A DNA stretch of 64,000 nt from CALRGE01 sp964360635 (GCA_964360635.1 CAYHXO010000002.1:62001-126000); one strand, 5' to 3'; positions 33,302-41,563 are shown, counted from the stretch's first letter. The notes: generated from the sequence alone by a model not told the origin. Translations and numbers: made by a program.

Positions 33302-34249
33302 ATGATGAAAGAAATTCTATTCCCGGTTTTCATGTCAGCGAGTGCTCTTAGCCTTGGATGTAGTGAACAGGGTTTCAGGGCGGTAGAAGGAGATACTAAT
33401 GAAGGTGTAGGTGAGGTTACGCCACTTCCCGACGCAAGTGCTTCCGGTGAAACGTTTCTCGAAGCTTGTGGGACGGTTTCGTCTGCGTTTGCCCCTCTTG
33501 ATAAAAGAAATGATTTCCAACCAGAAGAACAGTCATTGGCGGCTATAGATGCTTACAATTCTGCTTTTGCAGGAGCAGTGGAGGCCGAACTGGCGAAAAT
33601 GCCTGTAACCGAATTTTTAGACGCTGAAGTGCCCATAACGATTGGTTTTTATTTCATAGAAGGAAGTGCTGAAGGTTATGATAGTTTCGTTTATATGAAT
33701 GTGGCCATAGGTGACCTTTCAGGGGCTTGGCAATCCTGGGTGAATGCTGGAAGTCTTTCAGTGGAGTCGTTTTTTCATCACTACTATGAGATCGGAGAGA
33801 TCGAAAGGTTCATCGCGTGCAAAATATGGACTAGTTATTCTGATGATCCCTCTCCTTATGACTGGGATGCAGAACGCTTCGGTTCGAAAACACTCCACTA
33901 CGACCAGACTCTATATCAGCCAGCGGGTGAACAGGGTGTTAGTATTGACTATAACACTAGAGTTATTGAAAGCGATGATTCAGGATTAATAGGGGACACG
34001 CACTATGTAACTGATTTGTCAGGTCTGCTTATCAGTCATGGGATTAGAGAATCTGACGTTGATTGCGATGATGGAACAACTTGCACTCCCTCTGAGGATT
34101 TTGTGGAAGTAGAGAATCTGGTGCTTGCTACCACCCACGGATACCTTGCAGATACAATGGAGTCCATGTTGAACCTAGCGACTGCAAACGTGCCGGAAGG
34201 TGAACCACAAGCACTTGTCGTAACCCAAATCGGGGTCGATAGCTTTTGA
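33302..34249 (+). CDS. exported lipoprotein of unknown function
   Basis: 315 residues from the ATG at 33302 (an adjacent ATG at 33305 is equally possible). The frame is open back to 33257, but the signal sequence begins with MMKEILFPVF. Lipobox SLGC marks a lipidated Cys near residue 20. The rest is acidic and Tyr/Ser/Asp-rich (DNxT-like linkers, GFYFIEGSAEGYDSFVYMN, ESDVDCDDGTTCTPSEDF). No domain is recognised. GC is above the backbone by eye, like the other genes of this accessory region. Confidence 0.75.
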   Translation: MMKEILFPVFMSASALSLGCSEQGFRAVEGDTNEGVGEVTPLPDASASGETFLEACGTVSSAFAPLDKRNDFQPEEQSLAAIDAYNSAFAGAVEAELAKMPVTEFLDAEVPITIGFYFIEGSAEGYDSFVYMNVAIGDLSGAWQSWVNAGSLSVESFFHHYYEIGEIERFIACKIWTSYSDDPSPYDWDAERFGSKTLHYDQTLYQPAGEQGVSIDYNTRVIESDDSGLIGDTHYVTDLSGLLISHGIRESDVDCDDGTTCTPSEDFVEVENLVLATTHGYLADTMESMLNLATANVPEGEPQALVVTQIGVDSF

Positions 34250-34303
34250 ATTGAATATGGCGTTGTAAAAGGCATCAACGAGGATCTTTACGTTCATGTG
34301 GAA

Positions 34304-34466
34304 TCACCCGGTTCCCAAAGCATTGTGAGTACCTGCTGAACGGATGTAAAGAGTCTCGCCTTCTATTCGAAAAAATATGCGATAATTCTTGTGGATTTTG
34401 GCTTCGTAATATTTGTACTTTATTCAGGGCTTTCTCTGCATCTTTGTGGACACTGAGTTTGTACAT
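34304..34466 (-). pseudogene. decayed YafQ-type toxin gene
   Basis: The gene starts MYKLSVHKDAEKALNKV in one frame. The family C-terminus YYEAKIHKNYRIFFRIEGET, ending LYIRSAGTHNALG, is readable only in another frame and ends at 34304. YafQ-family RNases end with RI-x-GDTLYL-x-R-TGTHSDLF. Roughly 35 internal residues are also missing between the two parts. The frame opened from the ATG continues to a meaningless 63-residue product (stop at 34275). The toxin is therefore inactivated by deletion plus frameshift. Confidence 0.7.
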
Positions 34467-34715
34467 TTATTTCAGATTTAGTAATGATTTAAGTTCGTTA
34501 TCTGAATTAATTTTTGTATAATTTTCAGGAATATCTCCTGCTTCAAGACTCACTGCAAACGGAATCCCTCTTTTAATTACAATTTGGTGATAAAACATAG
34601 AGATAGCATCTGTAGGATTAAGCCCCAAACTTCTTAGAATCGCCTCCGCTGCATTTTTCGTTTTTGGTTCCATCCTTGCACGTATCATTGCGGATTTTAC
34701 ATTTGAAGTTTGCAT
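34467..34715 (-). CDS. dinJ: RelB/DinJ-family antitoxin
   Basis: 82 residues. The N-terminal ribbon-helix-helix part (MIRARMEPKTKNAAEAILRS, then LGLNPTDAISMFYHQIV and KRGIPF) is characteristic of DinJ. The C-terminal toxin-binding tail follows. Its stop is adjacent to the toxin ATG at 34466. The antitoxin is intact while its partner is decayed. It normally represses its own operon, and an operator is visible at 34723-34749. Confidence 0.9.
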   Translation of the reverse strand: MQTSNVKSAMIRARMEPKTKNAAEAILRSLGLNPTDAISMFYHQIVIKRGIPFAVSLEAGDIPENYTKINSDNELKSLLNLK

Positions 34716-34722
34716 GTCATTT

Positions 34723-34775
34723 AATTAAGTTTTGTTGAACAACTTAATTGTATCTCATTTGGGATACTTGTGCAA
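34723..34775 (-). promoter_or_regulatory. dinJ promoter with autoregulatory operator
   Basis: Minus strand TTGCAC (34770-34775), 17 bases, TACAAT (34747-34752). Overlapping the start site is a perfect inverted repeat AATTAAGTT/AACTTAATT (34723-34731/34741-34749) with a 9-base centre. A second smaller inverted repeat GTATC/GATAC (34750-34767) lies between the boxes. The layout fits repression by the ribbon-helix-helix antitoxin. Confidence 0.75.
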
Positions 34776-34837
34776 GTGTTTTAATGACGATTTTCTAAAA
34801 TTATGACTATAAAAAATATTCCCTTCCCTTTAGTAAT

Positions 34838-35911
34838 TTAATCCTTAATTGGGCATTGCTTTGTATCAACTTCGGTAATTTTTTGACCTGTACCGATTAC
34901 TGCTGCCGGGCAACCTTTTCCACATGCAGAATTTAAACCGCAAGACTTGCACTTTTGATTATCTCCCTGTTTGAAATAATCTTTAAAACTGTAATTCACG
35001 ACTCTACTAACGACGTCATCATCGGTAAGAATATTCCCGATTATAAATTCTTTTGGAGAATATTGGCTAACTTGTTCTTCCGCTGCAAATGAAAGATAGG
35101 CACATGCTGAAACATCACCATTTGGGAATACATATAAAATGTTGCCGGCGTTGCACGAAGAAAGCGGCTTTTTTTCATTTGGAAATCTAATTGGCACAAG
35201 CTCAACTCTATCTCCATAAGCTCTGGTATTTTCTTCAACTTTTTTCATGACTTCATCAGGTGACTCCAAACTCTTTTGACTCTTGGTTCCCCTGCCAAAT
35301 GATGATAATGGGTTCATCAATACATATTTGGCACCGTTGGCTATTGCGAATTCACATATTTCTGAATATTCGTTTGGATCAGCCAATCGATTTGGAGTTA
35401 CCAATATTCCATTCAAAATCCCGTGCTTTGCCAGTGTGCGCACTGTCTCAACTGTTTTATCAAAGGATTCGGGCTCACCACGAAATTTGCCATGACTTTC
35501 ACGACGAAATCCATCCAAACTAACATTTGCCTTTACTCCGCCAAGTTCAGATAATTCTTCAATCTGCGTTTCTGAAATTAAAGTACCGTTAGTACATAAA
35601 CTTACTGATAAATCTTTAGCCCTGAGTTCATGGATGATTTTCATAATATCAGGGTGAGCAAAAGGCTCGCCACCTGTTAGAGTAGTACTAATTACATTCA
35701 TATCTACCAGCCTTGGGATTACCTTTTCACGAATGTCATCAAATGGCATGACTGCTCCATCTTTTCCGGCAGACACAAAACAATGCGCACAGTGCAAATT
35801 ACATCTGTCTGTAATTTTCAAAAGTGCTTTTTTATGTGGAGGTTCAACTGTTGACCTGAAATAACACGATGCCGCGAAATCATCTGTTGTTATTTTGACT
35901 TTATTTCCCAT
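34838..35911 (-). CDS. radical SAM/SPASM-domain enzyme
   Basis: 357 residues. The SAM 4Fe-4S motif is CNLHCAHC (C37, C41, C44). TLTGGEPFAHPDI is the GGE motif and SLCTNGTLIS a core strand. The C-terminal SPASM part has Cys at 321, 324, 330, 334 and 353, plus CNAG and ACAY upstream, enough for auxiliary clusters. Families with this layout modify ribosomal peptides or make haem (AhbD/NirJ-like). No precursor peptide is visible in the 122 bases downstream or 60 bases upstream, so the substrate is unknown. Own promoter at 35937-35965. Confidence 0.88.
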   Translation of the reverse strand: MGNKVKITTDDFAASCYFRSTVEPPHKKALLKITDRCNLHCAHCFVSAGKDGAVMPFDDIREKVIPRLVDMNVISTTLTGGEPFAHPDIMKIIHELRAKDLSVSLCTNGTLISETQIEELSELGGVKANVSLDGFRRESHGKFRGEPESFDKTVETVRTLAKHGILNGILVTPNRLADPNEYSEICEFAIANGAKYVLMNPLSSFGRGTKSQKSLESPDEVMKKVEENTRAYGDRVELVPIRFPNEKKPLSSCNAGNILYVFPNGDVSACAYLSFAAEEQVSQYSPKEFIIGNILTDDDVVSRVVNYSFKDYFKQGDNQKCKSCGLNSACGKGCPAAVIGTGQKITEVDTKQCPIKD

Positions 35912-35936
35912 AAATCATTTGAGTTCAAAGTACCCG

Positions 35937-35965
35937 ACTGTACAACTAAAAATTGATTTTGTCAA
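35937..35965 (-). promoter_or_regulatory. promoter of the radical SAM gene
   Basis: Minus strand consensus TTGACA (35960-35965), 17 bases, TACAGT (35937-35942); start near 35930. Confidence 0.7.
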
Positions 35966-35971
35966 AATTGC

Positions 35972-36400
35972 TCAGTTCCACTCACTCATATTTATATTTT
36001 TCAACTTCGATTGGAGTGCAAATTCAACATAATCCAAACTATTTTCAGGTAATTTATTCAAATTGACCCAAATCAATTCATCACATTTATTTGGTTCCAT
36101 ATTTACAGCATCTCCTTCCCATTTTTTTATACTAAAAAACATATCAACTCTTTCTCCTGCTTCAGTCGATCTGTACATGACATGGAAAAACTCTAAATCT
36201 TGTTTTCGTATTTTCACACCGATTTCTTCAAGTGATTCTCGTACTGCGGCATCTTTAAATGATTCCCCTTTTTCAACATGCCCGGCAACCAAACTATATT
36301 TACCATCGGCATAGCCTGTGTTGAATCGATGAATCATTAAAATTTTGTCGTCTTTTTCAAAGAGAATATATACCGCAGCTATTAAAAGTTGAGTTGCCAT
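35972..36400 (-). CDS. Nudix hydrolase
   Basis: 142 residues with a full Nudix box at residues 40-62 (GHVEKGESFKDAAVRESLEE, then IGV), fitting G-x5-E-x7-REUxEExGU, so it should cleave a nucleoside diphosphate linked to another group. Flanking residues (YSLVAGHVEKGE) resemble the MutT/ADP-ribose group, but the substrate cannot be assigned. Its start overlaps the tspO 3' end by 19 bases, so the two are translationally linked. Confidence 0.92.
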   Translation of the reverse strand: MATQLLIAAVYILFEKDDKILMIHRFNTGYADGKYSLVAGHVEKGESFKDAAVRESLEEIGVKIRKQDLEFFHVMYRSTEAGERVDMFFSIKKWEGDAVNMEPNKCDELIWVNLNKLPENSLDYVEFALQSKLKNINMSEWN

Positions 36401-36858
36401 ATTGAGAAATTCAGAATTGTTGCGGAACTAACCCATATAAAATATGGGATAAGGAGTAGACCTGCCGTTTTGGAAATTTTATAAAAGTTGAACATCGTCA
36501 ATAATATGAAAATCCAGAGAATAATTATGACAACAAGTCCCGTGAACGGAGATCTCATACCAAAGAAAATCGGAGACCAAATTGCATTAAGCAAAAGTTG
36601 AGTGAAAAAAACTATAATCGCCTGACGTTTTTTTGGGACTTGGGATTTATTAGTCCAAATTAGGAAAAATGATATCCCCATCATTGCGTAGAGAATTGTC
36701 CATACCGGACCGAACACCCATGATGGCGGATTGAAAAATGGCTTGTTGAGAGTGTTATACCAAACCGGTATTGCTGAAGTTGTAAAAAATAATCCGACAA
36801 TTCCTGCCATTTGGCAGATAAGAATCGAAACGGCGAATTTCATAATTTTATTTTGCAT
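36382..36858 (-). CDS. tspO: TspO/MBR-family tryptophan-rich sensory protein
   Basis: 158 residues, five membrane helices. Family landmarks are WYNTLNKPFFNPPSWVFGPV and WTILYAMMGIS near residues 33-63, then LLLNAIWSPIFFG. TspO binds porphyrins and is linked to tetrapyrrole or stress handling. An internal Met at residue 6 is an alternative start. Proximity to a SPASM enzyme related to haem-pathway enzymes is suggestive, but they have separate promoters. Confidence 0.92.
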   Translation of the reverse strand: MQNKIMKFAVSILICQMAGIVGLFFTTSAIPVWYNTLNKPFFNPPSWVFGPVWTILYAMMGISFFLIWTNKSQVPKKRQAIIVFFTQLLLNAIWSPIFFGMRSPFTGLVVIIILWIFILLTMFNFYKISKTAGLLLIPYFIWVSSATILNFSIWQLNF

Positions 36859-36915
36859 ATTGCCTTCATAATATCAGAATTTGATGGTTTATGGTACAAT
36901 TTTTATCTAAGTTTT

Positions 36916-37245
36916 TCAGGCAATTTGTACTGAGGAGAAGGATCTAAGAATCTTTTTCTTCCACCTCTGAATTGTTGACGGACTAGCATGGCAGCGCTTT
37001 GCAACCAAGCGAATTGATAGACCAAGGCTTAAGAGTTCAAGGGCTCTGTTGAATTTTTCTATGTCTGATTTTAAGCCGTAGGAATTTGTGTTTTTGTGAG
37101 CAACCCATGTTTTTTCGCAAAATTTACACTTAAAACGGATGGGACTTTTGGCGTGTACTAAAATATTTTGCCGACCATTTTGTTGGTAAAGTTTACAGAT
37201 GGGATTTTGGCAATTTTGATCTCGTATTGAAGTATATTCGTTCAT
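36916..37245 (-). CDS. zinc-ribbon plus helix-turn-helix protein, transposase-N-terminus-like
   Basis: 109 residues. The first half has CQNPIC and CKFCEKTW, two CxxC-type knuckles like the zinc ribbon at the start of IS1-like InsA. The second half (RALELLSLGLSIRLVAKRCH, ASPSTIQRWKKKI) is a helix-turn-helix. There is no catalytic DDE part and no inverted repeats around it. It may be a domesticated transposase fragment used as a DNA-binding protein. The terminator at 37256-37283 overlaps its probable 5' leader. Confidence 0.6.
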   Translation of the reverse strand: MNEYTSIRDQNCQNPICKLYQQNGRQNILVHAKSPIRFKCKFCEKTWVAHKNTNSYGLKSDIEKFNRALELLSLGLSIRLVAKRCHASPSTIQRWKKKILRSFSSVQIA

Positions 37246-37255
37246 ATTGAAATAT

Positions 37256-37283
37256 TAAAAAAATCCCGCGATGCCCGCGGGAT
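37256..37283 (-). terminator. intrinsic terminator/attenuator
   Basis: Minus strand ATCCCGCG (37283-37276), 5-base loop, CGCGGGAT (37270-37263), then T7. It lies 11 bases before the zinc-ribbon gene start, so transcription entering from the right must terminate or read through it. Confidence 0.85.
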
Positions 37284-37306
37284 GTGAATTCAGTCATAAT
37301 AAATTC

Positions 37307-37363
37307 TCACCTCCTGCGAGCTTTTTTAGGAATGACCAGAATTGAGAGATTTAATTTGTGCAT
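37307..37363 (-). CDS. 18-residue small ORF, possible leader peptide
   Basis: Reads MHKLNLSILVIPKKARRR and stops within AGGAGGTGAG (37306-37315), the strongest Shine-Dalgarno sequence in the window. That site is placed 8 bases before a second ATG at 37297, which opens a 34-codon frame running through the terminator hairpin. Promoter at 37385-37412 drives it. Translation is unproven; leader-peptide control of the terminator is an inference. Confidence 0.35.
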   Translation of the reverse strand: MHKLNLSILVIPKKARRR

Positions 37364-37384
37364 TTGTAATCTGTGAGTTACCTG

Positions 37385-37412
37385 ACTATACCGGTTTTTT
37401 GACTCGAGGCAA
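37385..37412 (-). promoter_or_regulatory. promoter of the small-ORF/terminator module
   Basis: Minus strand TTGCCT (37407-37412), 16 bases, TATAGT (37385-37390). The transcript to the terminator would be about 120 bases. Confidence 0.5.
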
Positions 37413-37659
37413 GAATCTTGTGTTTAGATTGTGTGGTGAGATGAAAACCATTTTGCAAATTTGGCATAATTTAGAATATTCAGTTACAAATGACCATTTA
37501 GACTAAAATCGTACAAGTTCTCAATGGTTTTTTTGCTGACTATTTAGCGTGAATTACGAGCACACACTCACCCACGGAATTGTCCAGCTAAAGTGGCAGT
37601 TTTATCCTGCAAATCGCGTGGATTTTTGATATACTTTTCTCGATTTAACCCCACCCAAA
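37413..37659. other. intergenic stretch before the HNH gene
   Basis: No gene seen. TATACT at 37630-37635, with a weak -35-like CTGCAA at 37607-37612, could be the HNH gene promoter. Nothing else is distinctive. Confidence 0.4.
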
Positions 37660-38445
37660 ATGAATGATAAAGAACTATTAGCGACCGCCGAATTTTACGG
37701 TAAGAAATTATTGTATTGGAGATATAAATTTACCGGCCTTCTTGCGGAGATCAACAAGCGCAAGTTGTACGAGGAGAAAAACTGCAGTTCTATCTTCGAG
37801 TTCGCAGCAAAGTTTGGCGGATTATCTGAAGAACAAGTTCGTAGGGCACTTAATTTAGATCGGCGATTTGAAGAATTACCAAATCTTCATGCCGCACTTG
37901 TAAATGGAGAAGTAAGTATTAATAAGTTATTGAGAGTGGCAGCAATTGCTACTCCGGAAAATGAAGAAAAACTTGTGAGTGCTGCGAAGATTTTGAGTAA
38001 CAGAGCAATCGAAACTTTCGTGAGAGATGAAAAACAAAACGGCTTATTTGAGCCACAAATCGAAGTAAAAAACGTGCACGTGCACATTAGTGGAGAAGTA
38101 AATCAACGCTTGTTCGAGTTACAAGAAAAAGGAATCGACATTAATGAAATCATCAGCACAGCGCTTAACAAACGAGAAGAAGAAATTGCAGAAGAGAAAG
38201 CGATGCCGGTTGAAATTGCAAAATCGCGTCCGGTTCCAGCAAAAACAAAGAAATTAAACAAGAAAGAATTTGGTACAAAATGCTCCATTTCCACCTGTTT
38301 CAAGCCATCTGTAGTTATCCACCACACCCAAACCTTCGCACTTTCTCACCGACACGACCCGAGCTATCTCGCTCCATTCTGCAAAGAACACCACGAAATT
38401 GCACATGCGATTAACTTGAAGGTGAGGGAGAAGAGGTTTAGATGA
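37660..38445 (+). CDS. HNH endonuclease-domain protein
   Basis: 261 residues. A helical N-terminal part, with an EEQVRRALNLDRRFEELPNL segment and an NGEVSINKLLRVAAIA segment, resembles DUF222-type domains. The C-terminal HNH nuclease has the zinc pair CSISTC, the core VIHHTQTFAL, then HDPSYLAPFCKEHHEIAH. Such lone HNH proteins are common in Patescibacteria in several copies; their role (mobile DNA, repair or defence) is unknown. No restriction or integrase partner is adjacent. Confidence 0.85.
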   Translation: MNDKELLATAEFYGKKLLYWRYKFTGLLAEINKRKLYEEKNCSSIFEFAAKFGGLSEEQVRRALNLDRRFEELPNLHAALVNGEVSINKLLRVAAIATPENEEKLVSAAKILSNRAIETFVRDEKQNGLFEPQIEVKNVHVHISGEVNQRLFELQEKGIDINEIISTALNKREEEIAEEKAMPVEIAKSRPVPAKTKKLNKKEFGTKCSISTCFKPSVVIHHTQTFALSHRHDPSYLAPFCKEHHEIAHAINLKVREKRFR

Positions 38446-38523
38446 AATGGCAATTTGAAGAACTCGTGCCTTTTTAGATTAAGAAAATTGACCACAGTTT
38501 GAGAGAAAAATTTTAGAGAAGTT

Positions 38524-38579
38524 TTGATTCATATAAAAAATTTCATATAGCAAACGAACCACTCCATTTCTAGAGTGGT
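38524..38579 (+). other. possible small-RNA start: promoter followed by hairpin
   Basis: TTGATT (38524-38529), 16 bases, TATAGC (38546-38551), then a hairpin ACCACTC/GAGTGGT (38558-38564/38573-38579) at the expected transcription start, followed by GCC-GAA-GGC. A short RNA is possible; no terminator is evident. Confidence 0.25.
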
Positions 38580-38687
38580 CCTCGGAGGCCGAAGGCGCAA
38601 TGACTGTATTATAGCTTAAAAGACCTGTGAGTATCAATATCTAGTGTTTATATTCTGTGGTGAAACCATGCTTAGTAATCTGAATTA

Positions 38688-38696
38688 TGCTAAAAT
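38688..38696 (+). promoter_or_regulatory. extended -10 box giving a leaderless ybaK transcript
   Basis: TGC-TAAAAT ends 6 bases before the ATG at 38703, the same spacing as at the M23 peptidase gene. Confidence 0.5.
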
Positions 38697-38702
38697 CAAC
38701 TC

Positions 38703-39161
38703 ATGTACGAAGAAAAACTTAAAAAATACATCTCGGATAATAATATTCAGTCCGAACATTTTAGTTTCAATGAATCATGCCATTCGGTTGAAGAAGCGGC
38801 GAAAGTTGTGAATGCAAGCGCTGATGATTTTGTGAAAAATATCTGCATGTTGAGCAGTGAAGGCGTTCTAATTGTTGCAATCGTAAAAGGTGAAGATAAA
38901 GCGAGTAGGACTCGAGTTGGAGAGGTCATGGGAATTGAAATGCCAAGGCTAAGTATTCCTGAAGAGATTTTAGAGAAAACGGGTTATCCTTGTGGAGGGA
39001 CTCCATCTTTTGGCTATGATGCTACTTTTTTAATTGATGAACGGGTAATGGAAAAAGAATTCGTTTACACTGGAGGAGGTTCAGAAAATTCCTTATTGAA
39101 AATCTCAACAAAAGAATTACAGAGAGTAAATAATGCTCAAGTTATTAAAATTAGAAGATGA
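38703..39161 (+). CDS. YbaK/ProX-type aminoacyl-tRNA editing domain protein
   Basis: 152 residues. Deacylates mischarged tRNA such as Cys- or Ala-tRNAPro in trans. Family features: the conserved Lys in DDFVKNICML, and GYPCGGTPSFGYD, the GGxxPxG loop that shapes the active site. The substrate (Cys versus Ala) cannot be assigned. The stop overlaps the ATG of the GNAT gene by 4 bases. Confidence 0.88.
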   Translation: MYEEKLKKYISDNNIQSEHFSFNESCHSVEEAAKVVNASADDFVKNICMLSSEGVLIVAIVKGEDKASRTRVGEVMGIEMPRLSIPEEILEKTGYPCGGTPSFGYDATFLIDERVMEKEFVYTGGGSENSLLKISTKELQRVNNAQVIKIRR

Positions 39162-39637
39162 TAAATATCCGAAAAGGCAGGGTTGAAGACTTCCAGAAAC
39201 TCAATCACGATTGGGCTTGGTCACCTGAAAATGAGTGGCAGCAGATTGCACAGAAAGATTACATAAAAGGAATTCTTGCAGGTACACAGGAATTTTGGCT
39301 TATTGAAAAAGATGAGGAAATTCTAGGTGAGTTTCATATTTATTGGGATAAAATGGATAAAGACGAGGCGAATGGATTGAATCGAGCTTATCTTTCGGCA
39401 TTTCGAGTTCATCCTGATTATCGTGGTCAAGGCTTGGGAACACGGTTAATGGAAAGTGTAATTGAGCGAATAAAAGAAAATGGATTCAGTGAGGTTACAA
39501 TTGGAGCATATGCACACGAGCCTGAGATTCAAAAGCTCTATGAGAAATGGGGTTTCACAGAATTTGTTAAAGAAGCAATCGAAGAAACAACTGAGGGTAA
39601 GCCGAAGTTTTTATTGTTTCTTAAGAAGATTTATTAG
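39158..39637 (+). CDS. GNAT-family N-acetyltransferase
   Basis: 159 residues. The acetyl-CoA pyrophosphate loop RVHPDYRGQGLGTRLMESVI (motif A, R/Q-x-x-G-x-G) is intact. Motif B is near YEKWGFTEF. The substrate is unknown. Coupled to the tRNA-editing gene by ATGA overlap, and overlaps the convergent gene at its 3' end by 4 bases. Confidence 0.9.
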   Translation: MINIRKGRVEDFQKLNHDWAWSPENEWQQIAQKDYIKGILAGTQEFWLIEKDEEILGEFHIYWDKMDKDEANGLNRAYLSAFRVHPDYRGQGLGTRLMESVIERIKENGFSEVTIGAYAHEPEIQKLYEKWGFTEFVKEAIEETTEGKPKFLLFLKKIY

Positions 39638-40599
39638 AATGCGTGGAAGTTGCTTTTGTGCAAGTTTTCGTTTGCTTCATCAACTGCAAGAATGGAATGT
39701 GTTGAGTTTATCATTTTGTCTAAAAAATTAGTATCTCCATCTGCAACTTTTAATATTTCTTCAATTTCAGCGGCATCAATACCGGCAGTTTTAGCAATTG
39801 TTAGATATTCATCTTTTGCTACTTCATAATCTGGATCGAAAATTTCTAAATCAGTATCAGATTTGATATTGTCGTGTTTTTCTTGACGGGCAGAACTTCT
39901 ACGAACATCACGATTTTTCCCATGACGTTTTTGCATTTGTCGACGGCGAAGATTCAAATCTTTGTGAGCCAAATTATAAAAATAAAGTAATTCACTCATT
40001 AAATCTTCAGATTCGAATCCATCAGCTGAAACTTTTGCATTTTCTGAATTAATTGAAGAGTCAGGCAAAATCACTGCCAATTGAGACTGTTCCTTATTTA
40101 CTTTTACGATTCCCACATAAATACCTTTTTCATTTAAAGACTCATAAATTCTTGCTACATCAGGTGGCCAATTTTTATCCGGATGAATTTTTATAGCTCC
40201 AGAAGATGAAGATTTTGGAACTATAGGAATAGGAAAACTTTTCTGTGATTTAAGATTTTCTTGATCACGGTTTGCTTCATTTATGACGGGTCTATTTATG
40301 ATTTTCTGTCTTCCTAAAGTTTCAAGAAAAGGGCTGATTGCTGAAGTATCATTTTCTGGTGGACCAAATGGAACGACAACTGATGTTTTTCTAGGTGCAT
40401 CATTCTTTACTACGATTGTATTAAGCAATAGTTCACGCATTGCAGCATTTAATTGAGGCACAACAAGACTTTGTGTTCCTAAAATGAGATAAACAGCATT
40501 GTTGAATCTTGAATTTAATCCGTTTACTGCTCGATTAAATATATTTGATCCATTCTTGTGTGACTTTTGTGAATCTGGGCTTTGGGCGAATCTTTCCAT
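39634..40599 (-). CDS. hypothetical protein
   Basis: 321 residues, not recognised. No signal peptide; one moderately hydrophobic stretch (NNAVYLILGTQSLVVPQLNA, near residues 33-52). The middle is Pro/Ser/Lys-rich and probably disordered, with a basic patch (RRRQMQKRHGKNRDVRRSS) near 215-235. The last ~80 residues are acidic and helical. The gene is monocistronic. Confidence 0.7.
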   Translation of the reverse strand: MERFAQSPDSQKSHKNGSNIFNRAVNGLNSRFNNAVYLILGTQSLVVPQLNAAMRELLLNTIVVKNDAPRKTSVVVPFGPPENDTSAISPFLETLGRQKIINRPVINEANRDQENLKSQKSFPIPIVPKSSSSGAIKIHPDKNWPPDVARIYESLNEKGIYVGIVKVNKEQSQLAVILPDSSINSENAKVSADGFESEDLMSELLYFYNLAHKDLNLRRRQMQKRHGKNRDVRRSSARQEKHDNIKSDTDLEIFDPDYEVAKDEYLTIAKTAGIDAAEIEEILKVADGDTNFLDKMINSTHSILAVDEANENLHKSNFHAF

Positions 40600-40699
40600 T
40601 TTTTATGTAAAATAGACGGAAGATTAGCCTTTCGTGCAAAATATTGCAAGATTTTGAGAATGATAGACTCTCATCCTTATTATGAGTATTATGGAATAA

Positions 40700-41002
40700 A
40701 TGGAAATAATAAGTTTTTTAAGATCATTCAGAATTGGACCCTTTGCGATATTTGACTTTGCAATTTCTTATTTGGCTGTGTATCTGATTGCGCCATATCT
40801 ATTTAAGATTGGTCTGAAGCTTTCAAGAGAACAGTTACTATGGCTAACACTGCCAATTAGTGTCCTTGTTCATATTATATTTGGAGTAATGACACCTTTA
40901 ACAATAATGTTCCTTAATCCTTCTGGTGATTATTTAGTAAAAATTTTGATTCTTTTTATGCTTACAATGGCTTTTTTTAGAAGGAAACGATCTAACATAT
41001 AA
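40700..41002 (+). CDS. small integral membrane protein
   Basis: 100 residues with three predicted membrane segments (IFDFAISYLAVYLIAPYLF; LLWLTLPISVLVHIIFGVM; YLVKILILFMLTMAFF) and a basic C-terminus RRKRSNI. It precedes the GDT1 gene by 3 bases, so probably the same operon. Function unknown. Confidence 0.75.
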   Translation: MEIISFLRSFRIGPFAIFDFAISYLAVYLIAPYLFKIGLKLSREQLLWLTLPISVLVHIIFGVMTPLTIMFLNPSGDYLVKILILFMLTMAFFRRKRSNI

Positions 41003-41005
41003 ATT

Positions 41006-41563
41006 TTGATTACTCCTGATTTAACAATTCCATTTGTAACAATTGCTTTGGCTGAGTTGGGAGATAAAAGCCAAATCTTAGTATTTCTATTGGCATCAAG
41101 AACAAAGAAGCATTTACAATTTTTAATTGGTGTCATGCTTGGTTTTTTTATTGTTGATGGTTTTGCAATTTTAATTGGCTCATGGGTTGTTGAATTAATA
41201 CCTGAATTATTACTGAAAATTGTTACCGGATCAGTTTTTATTTTACTTGGTCTTTTGATGCTTTTTTCTAAAGAAAAAGATGCTGAAGAGAAAGAACCTC
41301 AACTTAAAAATCCTTTTATTACCGGCTTTGGATTAATTTTTATGGCTGAATGGGGTGATAAAACACAAATTGCGAGTGCTCTATTTGCCGCAGAATATAA
41401 TCCTATTTTAGTTTTGATATCTGTAATGGCTGCATTACTCTTACTTTCAGTCTCTGCAATTTATATTGGGAAAATTATTGCTCATAGAATTAATAAAAAC
41501 CTTACAACAAAAATAGGTGGCTTAATTTTTATGATTCTAGGTGTGCTGTCTTTATTTACTTAG
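41006..41563 (+). CDS. GDT1/TMEM165-family cation transporter (UPF0016)
   Basis: 185 residues, six membrane helices in two halves, each with the family motif E-x-G-D-[KR]-[ST]: ELGDKSQ (residues 17-23) and EWGDKTQ. Family members move Mn2+ or Ca2+. The start codon is TTG; no ATG is available before the first motif. Its end overlaps the convergent FkbM gene by 8 bases. Confidence 0.92.
   Translation: MITPDLTIPFVTIALAELGDKSQILVFLLASRTKKHLQFLIGVMLGFFIVDGFAILIGSWVVELIPELLLKIVTGSVFILLGLLMLFSKEKDAEEKEPQLKNPFITGFGLIFMAEWGDKTQIASALFAAEYNPILVLISVMAALLLLSVSAIYIGKIIAHRINKNLTTKIGGLIFMILGVLSLFT

Noticed and set aside
34838..35911. RiPP biosynthetic cluster
   Set aside because: Only the radical SAM enzyme is present; no precursor, transporter or peptidase lies beside it.
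37660..38445. Restriction or defence island around the HNH protein
   Set aside because: Neighbours are housekeeping-type genes; no methyltransferase, helicase or other defence partner.
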